From Akkermansiaceae bacterium UBA6138 (GTDB lineage Bacteria > Verrucomicrobiota > Verrucomicrobiia > Verrucomicrobiales > DEV007), in NCBI GenBank assembly GCA_002422425.1, contig DIVG01000079.1, positions 69,621-99,458 of the forward strand: a stretch of 29,838 bases of DNA. The letters are read 5' to 3'. Below, in pieces: positions 15,417 to 23,448 of the stretch. Each line of letters opens with the position of its first letter. The first letter of the stretch is position 1. A program made the translations under genes and the position numbers. Below the pieces are notes generated by a model. That model searched no databases, had not been told where the DNA came from, and saw only the letters and a list, made by a program, of their open reading frames with translations.

Positions 15417-16118
15417 TTACTTACCGTACTTCTCTTCGTGCAAAGCCTTCGCCTGCGCGACCCATTCTTCCCTCTCGATGCGACCTTCGGACGAGATGAG
15501 CTCGTCAAATTCCTGCACGTTCCTTTCGGTCCAGCTTGCGATCTGCTCGAAACGATAGACACCAAGGGAATTGAGCTTCTCCGCGAGAACAGGACCAACT
15601 CCGCTGATCACTTCGAGATTGTCGAATTCGGCGGGGGCGGAGTCATAGACCATTCCGCGGGCTTCGTCAACCCTTGCTGCGCTTGAAGGCGCTTTTTCCT
15701 TTCCCGCCACGACAGACGCACTGGTCTTTTCCCCGCTTTTCGCCGCAACCGCCCTGGCCGATCTAGGGGCCTTCTCCTCCGGGCCGCCCTCGTCCGAGAG
15801 AATCACAGTAAGGTGGCTGGTGCGCTTGCGAATCGAAGCCGCCGAACCCCTTGCCCGTGCCTTAAAACGCTTGAAAGTGGGCCCTTCCCCGACCACGGCG
15901 CTCTTCACGAAAAGACCGTCGACTGAAATCTCGAAATTATTCTCCGCATCGGCGAGAGCCGCCTTCATCGTTTTGCTGAAAAGCTCGGCTCCTTTTCGGG
16001 GAGTGAAATTCAGGATGTCAAGAGCGTCCGAAGCGGAGAGCCCCTGAATCTCTCTGGCCACGTCGCGAGCCTTGCGCGCGGAGATTCTGGCAAATTTGTA
16101 TGTCGAAGTGACGTCCAT
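15417..16118 (-). CDS. rplV: 50S ribosomal protein L22 (uL22) fused to a C-terminal helix-hairpin-helix domain
   Basis: Residues 1-110 are a standard L22: FARISARKARDVAREIQG, then the tunnel-lining hairpin near GEGPTFKRFKARARGSAASIRKRTSHLTVIL. Bacterial L22 usually ends at about 110-120 residues, but this protein is 233. After an Ala/Lys/Ser-rich linker (about 111-160), residues 167-228 hold a compact domain. It reads LEVISGVGPVLAEKLNSLGVYRFEQIASW, then a GRIEREEWVAQAKAL helix. This resembles the HhH module seen at the C-terminus of some NuoE and L21 proteins. The domain is in frame with no stop or shift. L22 lines the exit tunnel, so the added domain probably projects from the 50S surface. 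A nucleic-acid or protein contact is inferred, not shown. Confidence 0.93.
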   Translation of the reverse strand: MDVTSTYKFARISARKARDVAREIQGLSASDALDILNFTPRKGAELFSKTMKAALADAENNFEISVDGLFVKSAVVGEGPTFKRFKARARGSAASIRKRTSHLTVILSDEGGPEEKAPRSARAVAAKSGEKTSASVVAGKEKAPSSAARVDEARGMVYDSAPAEFDNLEVISGVGPVLAEKLNSLGVYRFEQIASWTERNVQEFDELISSEGRIEREEWVAQAKALHEEKYGK

Positions 16119-16139
16119 GGTTCTAGTAGTAATTATCTC

Positions 16140-16949
16140 TTATAAAGTTTTCTGCCCCGGGAGGAGCCGTATGCCGTCACCGACCTCGACTTCTCCCCCG
16201 TCGGCCATCCTGTCCTGAAGGACGGCTCCTGAAATGGAATCTCTTACATCCACGATCATCGCAGTGTAAATCGGCCTTTCCCCGCGAAGGACGGTGACAG
16301 GGGTGCCCACTCTGACCCCACTGCGACGCCCCGCGTCAAAAACGACGAGTCCGACCCCGCTATCAATACTGACGACCCGCGCATGGGAAAAATTACCCCC
16401 ATCCACAGTTCCGCCGGATTCCCTGGCAATCCCCGCCCCGGCTGCGGCAATCGCCGCCTCCGCCTCGGCCCTGGCCTCATCAGAGAGCTGCGGAGCCGAT
16501 TTGAGGAATTTCAGGAAGGACTCGCTCAACCGGGCTATCGCTCCGGACTGGCGCTCGATTTCCTGCTGGGCGATATCAAGATCACGCACCGCCTTCAGGA
16601 GGCGTTGCTCAAGGCTGTTGTCATCCTGAGTGAAGAGATCAACTCCGAAGGCTTGAAGTTTCAGCTGGGTCTCTCTCGAGGCCACCATCTGCTCCTCGCT
16701 CACCCGAACCGCCTCGGACAGGCTCTCCACAAGCAACCTTCGTTGGGCCTCAATCTCGCCGGCACGGCGCTGCTCCGCGACGAGCTGATCCTGGGAAAGG
16801 CGGAGAGCTGCCTTGAGCTCCCGAACCTCGACCGACTCGGCCGCCCCACCGCCATCCTGGGCTTCCAGCCTTCCCCCGGCCAACAGGCACGCCGCGACAA
16901 CCGCAAAGGCGGTGGCGTTTTGTCTGAAGAGGGGGCGGAAATGGTTCAT
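16140..16949 (-). CDS. Exported coiled-coil protein of unknown function inside the S10 segment
   Basis: I do not recognise a named family. The 269-residue protein has a probable signal peptide (basic start, hydrophobic 12-24, possible cleavage after LEA at 30); a VAAC at 18-21 could instead be a lipobox. Residues 36-150 are rich in Glu, Gln, Arg and Leu with heptad-like spacing, predicting a long coiled coil. An Ala-rich stretch follows (157-176). The C-terminal 185-265 (ARVVSIDSGVGLVVFDAGRRSGVRVGTPVTVLRG, then ISGAVLQDRM and VGDGIRLL) looks like a small beta-barrel, as found after coiled coils in envelope proteins. It sits between rpsS and rplV with gaps of 39 and 21 bases, so it must be cotranscribed with ribosomal genes. 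No Shine-Dalgarno is seen. Confidence 0.85.
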   Translation of the reverse strand: MNHFRPLFRQNATAFAVVAACLLAGGRLEAQDGGGAAESVEVRELKAALRLSQDQLVAEQRRAGEIEAQRRLLVESLSEAVRVSEEQMVASRETQLKLQAFGVDLFTQDDNSLEQRLLKAVRDLDIAQQEIERQSGAIARLSESFLKFLKSAPQLSDEARAEAEAAIAAAGAGIARESGGTVDGGNFSHARVVSIDSGVGLVVFDAGRRSGVRVGTPVTVLRGERPIYTAMIVDVRDSISGAVLQDRMADGGEVEVGDGIRLLPGQKTL

Positions 16950-16988
16950 ATCTCTGGTAAGAGGGCGAAGGGAGGGCCGGATTAGCCT

Positions 16989-17267
16989 TTAACCTTTAAT
17001 CTTGGGATTGTGACCGCTGTGGCCTCCAAACTTCCGGGTGAAGGAAAACTCGCCGAGCTTGTGCCCGACCATATTTTCGGTCACAAAGACAGAGTTAAAT
17101 TCTTTCCCGTTGTGAACCAGAAAGGTGTGACCCACGAAGTCGGGCGTGATCATCGAACGACGCGACCATGTCTTGATCGGGCGTTTCTGCCCGGCCTCAT
17201 TCATGTCGTCGATCTTGATCAGCAACTTGTGATCGATAAACGGTCCTTTTTTAAGTGAACGACCCAT
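16989..17267 (-). CDS. rpsS: 30S ribosomal protein S19 (uS19)
   Basis: The 92-residue protein starts MGRSLKKGPFIDHKLL and has TWSRRSMITPDFVGHTFLVHNGKEFNSVFVTENMVGHKLGEFSFTR, the canonical S19 sequence. It forms the 30S head with S13. Its usual downstream neighbour rplV is displaced by the exported-protein gene. It follows rplB by 28 bases. Confidence 0.98.
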   Translation of the reverse strand: MGRSLKKGPFIDHKLLIKIDDMNEAGQKRPIKTWSRRSMITPDFVGHTFLVHNGKEFNSVFVTENMVGHKLGEFSFTRKFGGHSGHNPKIKG

Positions 17268-17295
17268 AATAACTTTTCTCTGAATTCAAACTGGA

Positions 17296-18144
17296 TTAAC
17301 GGCGACGCTTTTTCGTCTTGCGGCGCTCAATGATGAACTGATCACTGCCCTTGTGCTTCTGACGGGTACGCTGGCCCTTGGCATGGCCCCACGGGCTCTT
17401 AAGGTGCTGGCGACCACCGCCCGACTTCGACTTGCCCTCACCACCACCATTCGGGTGATCGACGGGGTTCATACACATACCGCGGACGGTTGGGCGAATG
17501 CCGAGCCAGCGTGAGCGACCTGCCTTGGCGCTGACGACCTGCTCGTGCTGGCCGTTCCCGACGCTGCCGATCGTGGCGTAACAACTGGTGTGAATCTTGC
17601 GGATCTCACCTGAAGGGAGCTTGATGAGGGCGTAGTTACCTTCGCGGTTGGAAAGGATGCAGCCCTGCCCGGCGCTTCGGGCGATCTGACCGCCACGGCC
17701 GGGGGTGAGCTCCACGTTGTGAATGGTCGAACCGGTCGGAATACTTCCGAGCGGAAGCGCACAACCCGGCTTGATCGGAGCCTTCTCCCCGGCGGAAACC
17801 TCGGCATTCACCTCAAGGCCCTTGGGGGCGATGATATAAGAACGCTGGCTGTCGGGATACTCAATCAGGGCAATACGAGCACTGCGATTGGGGTCGTATT
17901 CGATCGAGATGACCTTCGCGATCTCGTCACGACGGGAACGCTTGAAGTCGATGAGACGATACTTGCGCTTGTGGCCACCGCCCTTGTGACGGCAGGTGAT
18001 GCGACCGGTGTTGTTTCGTCCGCCCGATTTCTTAAGGGGACGGCAGAGACCTTTCTCCGGCTTGGAGGTGGTCACCTCTTCAAAGTCGGGGAGCAGCTTG
18101 TACCGATTGGACGGCGTGATTGGTCTGTAAGATTTTAAACCCAT
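17296..18144 (-). CDS. rplB: 50S ribosomal protein L2 (uL2)
   Basis: The 282-residue protein has the L2 OB-fold and SH3-like domains: GGRNNTGRITCRHKGGGHKRKYRLIDF, ELTPGRGGQIARSAGQGC and a C-terminal NPVDHPNGGGEGKS, near the peptidyl-transferase centre. H230 (E. coli H229 equivalent) is kept, but N232 replaces the second His of the common NPVDHPHGGGEG. Length is slightly above normal (about 273-277). It precedes rpsS and follows rplW by 20 bases. Confidence 0.98.
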   Translation of the reverse strand: MGLKSYRPITPSNRYKLLPDFEEVTTSKPEKGLCRPLKKSGGRNNTGRITCRHKGGGHKRKYRLIDFKRSRRDEIAKVISIEYDPNRSARIALIEYPDSQRSYIIAPKGLEVNAEVSAGEKAPIKPGCALPLGSIPTGSTIHNVELTPGRGGQIARSAGQGCILSNREGNYALIKLPSGEIRKIHTSCYATIGSVGNGQHEQVVSAKAGRSRWLGIRPTVRGMCMNPVDHPNGGGEGKSKSGGGRQHLKSPWGHAKGQRTRQKHKGSDQFIIERRKTKKRRR

Positions 18145-18164
18145 GGCTTTTTAAGCGTTAACGG

Positions 18165-18449
18165 TTAGACAAATTCGATGGACTCGCCCTCCTCGAGACG
18201 AACGAAGGCTTTTTTCCAGGCTTTGGTGCGACCGAAATCGGCACGACGTTCGCGCTTCTTCTTACCGCTGTAGTTGGCGGTGCGAACGGCGGCGACCTTC
18301 TTGCCGAAGAGCTTTTCGACGGCCTGGCGGATCTCCAGCTTGTTGGCGTGGCGGTTCACTTTGAAGACGTACTCGTTGTTCGTCTCGGTGAGCAGCGTGG
18401 CTTTCTCGCTCAGCTGAATGGTATCGATGACTTGAAAAATATCTTTCAT
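18165..18449 (-). CDS. rplW: 50S ribosomal protein L23 (uL23)
   Basis: This 94-residue protein has the L23 core (LSEKATLLTETNNEYVFKVNRHANKLEIRQAVEKLFGKKVAAVRTANYSGK). It marks the tunnel exit and docks trigger factor and SRP. An AAGGAAGG Shine-Dalgarno precedes the ATG. Order L4-L23-L2 is canonical. Confidence 0.97.
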   Translation of the reverse strand: MKDIFQVIDTIQLSEKATLLTETNNEYVFKVNRHANKLEIRQAVEKLFGKKVAAVRTANYSGKKKRERRADFGRTKAWKKAFVRLEEGESIEFV

Positions 18450-18469
18450 AGGGCTTGCCTTCCTTCGGT

Positions 18470-19087
18470 TCAGTTGGCGGTCCGGGCGGCCAGGGTTTCT
18501 AGAGCGGACTCCACCACAACGATCTTGCTGTAGTGAAGAAGCTGCTCGGTATTGACCTCGTGTGCAGAAATGAGGAGCGCGGACTGGCAGTTGCGGGCCG
18601 CTCTTTTGGTTTCCTCGGTGAACTCGTTGCCCACAATAAGGACACGCTTCACGTCACCAGCGAGACCGTTCACCTCTTTCACAAAGCTCGCGGTCTTGCC
18701 GTCGGCGATGGCGAAGTCAGCCACGGTGAGGACATCCCCCTCCGCAATGCGCTCGGTGAGCACCTTGGAGAAAGCGAGGCGACGGGTCGCACGATTCACC
18801 TTCTTCGAGTAGTCGCGATGACGCGGGCCGAAGACGATACCACCACCGCGATGAACGGGAGAGGCGTTACCACCCTGACGGGCGCGGCCGGTTCCCTTTT
18901 GCTTGAACGGCTTCTTGCCGGTGGCGGAAACTTCGCCACGAGTCTTGGTGTGGGCGGTACCGCTGCGGCGGTTCGCATGCATCGCCACGATGACGTCGTG
19001 CACGGCCTGGAGGCCGCGTCCGGCATCTTCCACGAGGGTGATGCTCGCGCTCTTCGCGCCTTCGAGATTGAGAGTCTTAGCTGCCAT
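18470..19087 (-). CDS. rplD: 50S ribosomal protein L4 (uL4)
   Basis: The 205-residue protein includes the extended loop that reaches into the exit tunnel: HTKTRGEVSATGKKPFKQKGTGRARQGG, then HRGGGIVFGPRHRDYSKKVNRATRRLAFSKVL. In E. coli L4 represses the S10 operon. A GAAGGA Shine-Dalgarno lies nine bases upstream. It follows rplC by 43 bases. Confidence 0.98.
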   Translation of the reverse strand: MAAKTLNLEGAKSASITLVEDAGRGLQAVHDVIVAMHANRRSGTAHTKTRGEVSATGKKPFKQKGTGRARQGGNASPVHRGGGIVFGPRHRDYSKKVNRATRRLAFSKVLTERIAEGDVLTVADFAIADGKTASFVKEVNGLAGDVKRVLIVGNEFTEETKRAARNCQSALLISAHEVNTEQLLHYSKIVVVESALETLAARTAN

Positions 19088-19130
19088 TGTAAATATTCCT
19101 TCTATCTATTCGGGGTCCGTGGTGCGTGGA

Positions 19131-19838
19131 TCAGCTCTCGGTGGTTTCCTCCGCGGCGGCAGGCTCGGACGCCTTGGCGGCACCGGCCTTGAGATTCTGC
19201 ACCGGGCCCTCTTTCTTCTTGGCGGGGCGAATCACGACGTATCCGCCGTTGGCACCCGGAACAGCACCGCTCACGAGGATCACATTATCGTCGGGGCGCT
19301 TCTGCACGATCTTGAGATTCTGAATCGTCTTGTGATCGGTTCCCTGACGACCAGGCATCGCCTTGCCTTTCCAGACACGGCCGGGGTCGGTGCCCGCACC
19401 GATGCCGCCCGTCCGGCGGTGCATCATGTGACCGTGAGCCTGGGGCTGGCCATGGAAGTTGTGACGACGCATGACACCTTGGAAGCCCTTGCCTTTGCTC
19501 GTGCCGATGACGTCGACCCACTGGCCTTCGTCAAAAAGGTCGAGGCCGGGGTGAGCCACTTCGGGAAGCTGATCGTCGTTCTCGAGACGAAACTCGAGGA
19601 TCTTCTTCTTCGGAGCCGAACCGTTGGCCTTGAGGTGACCGAGTTTGGCGCGGTTGAGACGGGACTCTTTCTGCTCCCCGAAACCAACCTGAACGGCAGT
19701 ATAGCCATCCTTTTCCGAAGTCTTTTTCTGGAGGAAAACGTTGTCGCTGATGTCAATAACAGTCACCGCGACGGCCACACCCTCTTCGTTGAAGACGCGG
19801 GTCATCCCTATTTTTTTTCCAATTAATCCGATGCTCAT
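19131..19838 (-). CDS. rplC: 50S ribosomal protein L3 (uL3)
   Basis: The 235-residue protein begins MSIGLIGKKIGMTRVFNEEG and holds the loop that reaches the peptidyl-transferase centre (GVMRRHNFHGQPQAHGHMMHRRTGGIGAGTDPGRVWKGKAMPGRQG). It initiates 50S assembly. The C-terminus carries an extra Ala/Glu-rich tail (about 215-235). An AAGGA Shine-Dalgarno is present. Confidence 0.98.
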   Translation of the reverse strand: MSIGLIGKKIGMTRVFNEEGVAVAVTVIDISDNVFLQKKTSEKDGYTAVQVGFGEQKESRLNRAKLGHLKANGSAPKKKILEFRLENDDQLPEVAHPGLDLFDEGQWVDVIGTSKGKGFQGVMRRHNFHGQPQAHGHMMHRRTGGIGAGTDPGRVWKGKAMPGRQGTDHKTIQNLKIVQKRPDDNVILVSGAVPGANGGYVVIRPAKKKEGPVQNLKAGAAKASEPAAAEETTES

Positions 19839-19879
19839 TGCAGTCGTCCTTACTTAAAGTTTAACGGGGTTCAGACCAC

Positions 19880-20188
19880 TTAGATCTTGATGGTGATGTC
19901 GACACCGGCGGGGAGATTCAACTTCTTGAGTTCATCGACCGTGCGGGAGGTAGGCTCAACAATGTCAAGAAGGCGCTTGTGTGTCCTGATTTCGAACTGC
20001 TCAGCCGACTTCTTATTGACGTGAGGGGAACGGTTCACACTGAACTTCTCGATGCGGGTCGGAAGCGGGATCGGTCCGGCGACGCGGGCACCGGTACGCT
20101 TGGCGGTTTCGACGATGTCCATGGTCGACTTGTCAAGAAGCCTGGAGTCGTATGCCCGCAGCCTGATTCGAATACTTTGTCCCTGCAT
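19880..20188 (-). CDS. rpsJ: 30S ribosomal protein S10 (uS10)
   Basis: The 102-residue protein contains IRIRLRAYDSRLLDKSTMDIVETAKRTGARVAGPIPLPTRIEKFSVNRSPHVNKKSAEQFEIRTHKRLLDI, a standard S10 (also known as NusE, a transcription antitermination partner of NusB). It follows fusA by 34 bases with no tuf gene between them. No Shine-Dalgarno is visible. Confidence 0.98.
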   Translation of the reverse strand: MQGQSIRIRLRAYDSRLLDKSTMDIVETAKRTGARVAGPIPLPTRIEKFSVNRSPHVNKKSAEQFEIRTHKRLLDIVEPTSRTVDELKKLNLPAGVDITIKI

Positions 20189-20222
20189 TTCAGTTTACTC
20201 GTTTAAATTAAATGATTTAGCG

Positions 20223-22367
20223 TCACACATACTGCTCTGTCATCCGCTCCAGAATGGCGGCTGGCACCTCTTCAAACCGCAGCGGTTCCATGGAGAAACT
20301 CGCGCGACCCTTTGAAAGACTTCTCATGTCCGTGGCGTAACCGAACATCTCGGCCATCGGCACCTCGGACTTGATGTGGCTGAGACCGTTTCTCGTGTCC
20401 ACCTCGGAGATGCGCCCACGACGACGATTCAGATCACCAATGATGTCACCGGAACAATCGTCCGGCACATCGACTGCCACCTGCATGACCGGTTCGAGGA
20501 GCATCGGACCGGCAGCGGTAAACGCTTCGCGCACCGCGAGGATGGCAGCAATTTTGAAAGTATGCTCGTTCGAGTCCACGTCGTGGCTTGATCCGCCCAC
20601 GAGATCGACGTGCACGTCGACCACCGGGTAGCCGAGGATGACCCCATTGCTCATGGACTCGCGGATGCCGTTTTCGCAGGCGGCGATGAATTCTTTCGGA
20701 ATCTCACCACCGCTGATGCGATTGTTGAGCGTGAATCCCCTGCCGCGCTCGTTCGGAGAGACGCGCAAAATGACGTGAGCATACTGCCCCTTGCCGCCGG
20801 TCTGCTTGATCAGCTTGTATTCCCCATCGGCGGACTTTGCGATCGCCTCACGATAGGCAATCTGCGGCTTGCCGGCATTGGTGCGCACGGCAAATTCAGA
20901 AAGGAGCCGGGACTGGATGATCTCAAGATGGAGCTCACCCATGCCGGCGATGATGGTCTGGCCGGTCTCCTCGTTGATGGAAACGACGAAAGTCGGATCT
21001 TCCTCGGCGAGGCGCTGGAGCGCTTCAGAAAGCTTGTCGGAATCGGCGGTAGTCTTGGGCTCAACCGCCATCGAGATCACCGGATCCGGGAACGCGGGCG
21101 GCTCGAGCATGATGTCGAAGCCTTCGGCATGAAGCGTGTCACCGGTGCGGGCGTTCTTCGGCCCGACGATGGCGGCAATGTCACCGGCGTAACAGGTGTC
21201 GATATCCTTGTGATCGTTCGACTGGATCTGGATGAGGCGCCCCACCCGCTCGGCACGACCGGTGCGGGAATTGAAAACCTTGTCACCCTTCGAGACTTTA
21301 CCGGAGTAAACGCGGATGAAGACCAGTTTTCCGACAAATTTGTCAGACCAGAGCTTGAACGCGAGGGCGCAGAACTTGCCGCTGTCATTGGCCGGGGCCT
21401 CGAGGAGAATGGACTCGTCATCCACCTGCATGCCCTGGGCAGCCGGGATCTCAAGAGGACTCGGGAGGTAATCCACGACCGCATCAAGGAGATACTGAAT
21501 GCCCTTGTTCTTGAAAGCGGAACCACCGACGACCGGCACGATGGCATTGGCGAGAGTGGCGCGACGAAGGCCAGCCTTGATGTCCGAAGGGAGGATCTCG
21601 GATTCGTCGATGAACTTCATCCCGACTTCCTCATCCACATCGGCGAGAGCCTCGAGAAGAGAAGCGCGAGCCTCGAGAGCGAGCTCGAGCTGCTCGTCAG
21701 TGAGCTCGGTCACCTCGTAGGTGGAACCGAGGAGGTCATTGTCCGAGTAGAGAACCGCCTTGAGATTGATGACGTCGATCTGCCCCTTGAGCTCATCTTC
21801 CGAACCCATCGGGATAAGGACCGGGTGCGCGTTCGCCCCGAGCTTGGAACGGACATCTTCGACGACGGCGGCGAAGTTGGCTCCGACACGATCCATCTTG
21901 TTAACGAAGACGATGCGAGGAACTCCGTATTTGTTCGCCTGGCGCCAGACCGTCTCGGACTGAGGCTGCACACCAGCAACACCGCAGAAAACGACGATGG
22001 CACCATCAAGAACACGGAGCGAACGCTCCACCTCGGCCGTGAAGTCCACGTGACCGGGGGTGTCGATGATATTGACGCGCTGCTTTTCGCCGAGGTAGGC
22101 CTTATAGACACCCGCCTCTTCGGTCTGCATCCACTCACAAGTAACAGCAGCGGAGGTGATCGTGATGCCGCGGGCGCGCTCCTGCTCCATCCAGTCGGTC
22201 GTCGCTTGTCCGTCGTGGACTTCGCCGATCTTGTGGATCATGCCCGTGTAAAACAGAATCCGCTCGGTAAGCGTGGTCTTCCCCGCATCAATGTGCGCGG
22301 CAATCCCGATGTTGCGGGTCCGCTCAAGCGGAAACGCGCGATCAGGAGAGTTAGGACCAACACTCAT
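20223..22367 (-). CDS. fusA: Elongation factor G
   Basis: The 714-residue GTPase drives ribosomal translocation. G motifs are AHIDAGKT (24-31), RGITITSA (66-73), DTPGHVD (102-108), NKMD (156-159) and a later GSAFKNKG. Domains II to V follow, with GGKGQYAHVIL and MAEMFGYATDMRSLSKGRASFSMEPLRFEEVP at the end. I chose ATG 22367; a GTG 13 codons upstream at 22406 would start seven bases after rpsG and is possible. Order S12-S7-EF-G is canonical. Confidence 0.97.
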   Translation of the reverse strand: MSVGPNSPDRAFPLERTRNIGIAAHIDAGKTTLTERILFYTGMIHKIGEVHDGQATTDWMEQERARGITITSAAVTCEWMQTEEAGVYKAYLGEKQRVNIIDTPGHVDFTAEVERSLRVLDGAIVVFCGVAGVQPQSETVWRQANKYGVPRIVFVNKMDRVGANFAAVVEDVRSKLGANAHPVLIPMGSEDELKGQIDVINLKAVLYSDNDLLGSTYEVTELTDEQLELALEARASLLEALADVDEEVGMKFIDESEILPSDIKAGLRRATLANAIVPVVGGSAFKNKGIQYLLDAVVDYLPSPLEIPAAQGMQVDDESILLEAPANDSGKFCALAFKLWSDKFVGKLVFIRVYSGKVSKGDKVFNSRTGRAERVGRLIQIQSNDHKDIDTCYAGDIAAIVGPKNARTGDTLHAEGFDIMLEPPAFPDPVISMAVEPKTTADSDKLSEALQRLAEEDPTFVVSINEETGQTIIAGMGELHLEIIQSRLLSEFAVRTNAGKPQIAYREAIAKSADGEYKLIKQTGGKGQYAHVILRVSPNERGRGFTLNNRISGGEIPKEFIAACENGIRESMSNGVILGYPVVDVHVDLVGGSSHDVDSNEHTFKIAAILAVREAFTAAGPMLLEPVMQVAVDVPDDCSGDIIGDLNRRRGRISEVDTRNGLSHIKSEVPMAEMFGYATDMRSLSKGRASFSMEPLRFEEVPAAILERMTEQYV

Positions 22368-22412
22368 CTTACCGGGTGCGGAAGCAGTCTGTAGGGCAGC
22401 AGGCACTAAATT

Positions 22413-22886
22413 TTACCAGCGGAAGTGAGCAAAGGCGCGGTTTGCCTGCGCCATTTTGTGAGTTTCGTCGCGCTTGCGGACCACCACACCCTGATTGGTG
22501 CTGGCGTCGCGAATCTCATTCGCGAGAGCGATGTGCATCGGCGTGCCGCGGCGGCTGCGGGCGGCATTGACGATCCAGCGCATCGCGAGCGCTTCCTGAC
22601 GATCCAGGGAAACTTCGAGCGGCACCTGGTAGGTAGCTCCACCGACACGGCGACTCTTCACTTCCACGCGGGGCTTGGCGTTTTCGACGGCGCGATTGAG
22701 GACTTCAACAGGGTCCACTGACTCTGCACCTTCATTGGCACGGTCAATCGCCGCGTAGACGATGCGCTCAGCGAGAGCGCGCTTCCCCTGATGCATCACT
22801 TTGGACACGAGCTTCGAAACGACAGGACTGTCGTAGCGAGCGTCACGCCGCTCAGGCTTGCTGTAGACTCTTTTTCTTCGGGACAT
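22413..22886 (-). CDS. rpsG: 30S ribosomal protein S7 (uS7)
   Basis: The 157-residue protein starts MSRRKRVYSKPERRDARYDSP and contains VSKVMHQGKRALAERIVYAA, VGGATYQVPLEVSLDRQEALAMRWIV and the ANRAFAHFRW C-terminus. S7 nucleates the 30S head and is the translational repressor of the str operon in E. coli. Length is normal (about 156). Confidence 0.98.
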   Translation of the reverse strand: MSRRKRVYSKPERRDARYDSPVVSKLVSKVMHQGKRALAERIVYAAIDRANEGAESVDPVEVLNRAVENAKPRVEVKSRRVGGATYQVPLEVSLDRQEALAMRWIVNAARSRRGTPMHIALANEIRDASTNQGVVVRKRDETHKMAQANRAFAHFRW

Positions 22887-22930
22887 AGGATTATTTCAGT
22901 CAAATGCTAAAACATTCGTATCGCCGGAGA

Positions 22931-22956
22931 GATAATCTGACCTAGGTCAAACTATC
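22931..22956. promoter_or_regulatory. Palindrome in the rpsL-rpsG spacer
   Basis: TGACCTAGGTCA at 22938-22949 is a perfect 12-base palindrome. It is flanked at equal distance by GATA (22931-22934) and TATC (22953-22956), giving a 26-base symmetric element just after the rpsL stop. In E. coli the S12-S7 spacer contains the S7 repressor site; a similar role here is speculation. Confidence 0.4.
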
Positions 22957-23332
22957 ACCCCTTTTTAGGTCGCTTCGTTCCATACTTGGAACGCGACTGC
23001 ATACGCTTGTTCACACCGAGCGTGTCGAGCGCACCACGAACGATGTGGTAGCGAACACCCGGCAAATCTTTCACACGGCCGCCACGCACGAGCACGATGG
23101 AGTGCTCCTGCAGGTTGTGACCCTCACCACCGATGTAGGCGATGACTTCCTGACCGTTAGTGAGCCTTACTTTGGCCACCTTACGAAGAGCTGAGTTCGG
23201 CTTCTTCGGCGTACGGGTATAAACCTGAAGACAGACCCCGCGGCGCTGCGGGCAATCATCAAGCGCGGGAGACTTGGACTTCACAGGCTTATCCTGTCTT
23301 CCCTTGCGTACTAGTTGGTTAATCGTGGGCAT
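22955..23332 (-). CDS. rpsL: 30S ribosomal protein S12 (uS12)
   Basis: The 125-residue protein begins MPTINQLVRKGRQDK and has CPQRRGVCLQVYTRTPKKPNSALRK and VRGGRVKDLPGVRYHIVRG. K43 and the KPNSALR loop are wild type, so no streptomycin-resistance change is seen; the Asp in VKDLPG is the usual RimO methylthiolation site. It is the first gene of the superoperon, with the promoter region just upstream. A weak GGAA lies seven bases before the ATG. Confidence 0.98.
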   Translation of the reverse strand: MPTINQLVRKGRQDKPVKSKSPALDDCPQRRGVCLQVYTRTPKKPNSALRKVAKVRLTNGQEVIAYIGGEGHNLQEHSIVLVRGGRVKDLPGVRYHIVRGALDTLGVNKRMQSRSKYGTKRPKKG

Positions 23333-23411
23333 AACGTTTCCGTCAGTTTAGAAAATTCACAGCGTCCTTCAGGCTCTGTTTTTCAGCTCCGCGGAGGAGA
23401 CAAGTCAACAG

Positions 23412-23441
23412 CCCGCTCACAGGACGCCAATACTGAGCGGG
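23412..23441 (-). promoter_or_regulatory. Hairpin at the predicted 5' end of the superoperon transcript
   Basis: CCCGCTCA (23412-23419) and TGAGCGGG (23434-23441) form a perfect 8-bp stem with a 14-base loop. Its first base coincides with the start predicted from the promoter at 23449-23476. It could stabilise the 5' end of the mRNA or act as a control element. Confidence 0.5.
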
Positions 23442-23448
23442 GGGCGGG

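Noticed and set aside
15392..15598. Upstream extension of the S3 reading frame
   Set aside because: It overlaps rplV and its sequence is not S3-like; the family start MGQKVHPIG is at 15391.
20610..22394. 594-residue open frame on the plus strand
   Set aside because: It lies fully antisense to fusA, has no recognisable motif, and is a by-product of EF-G codon usage.
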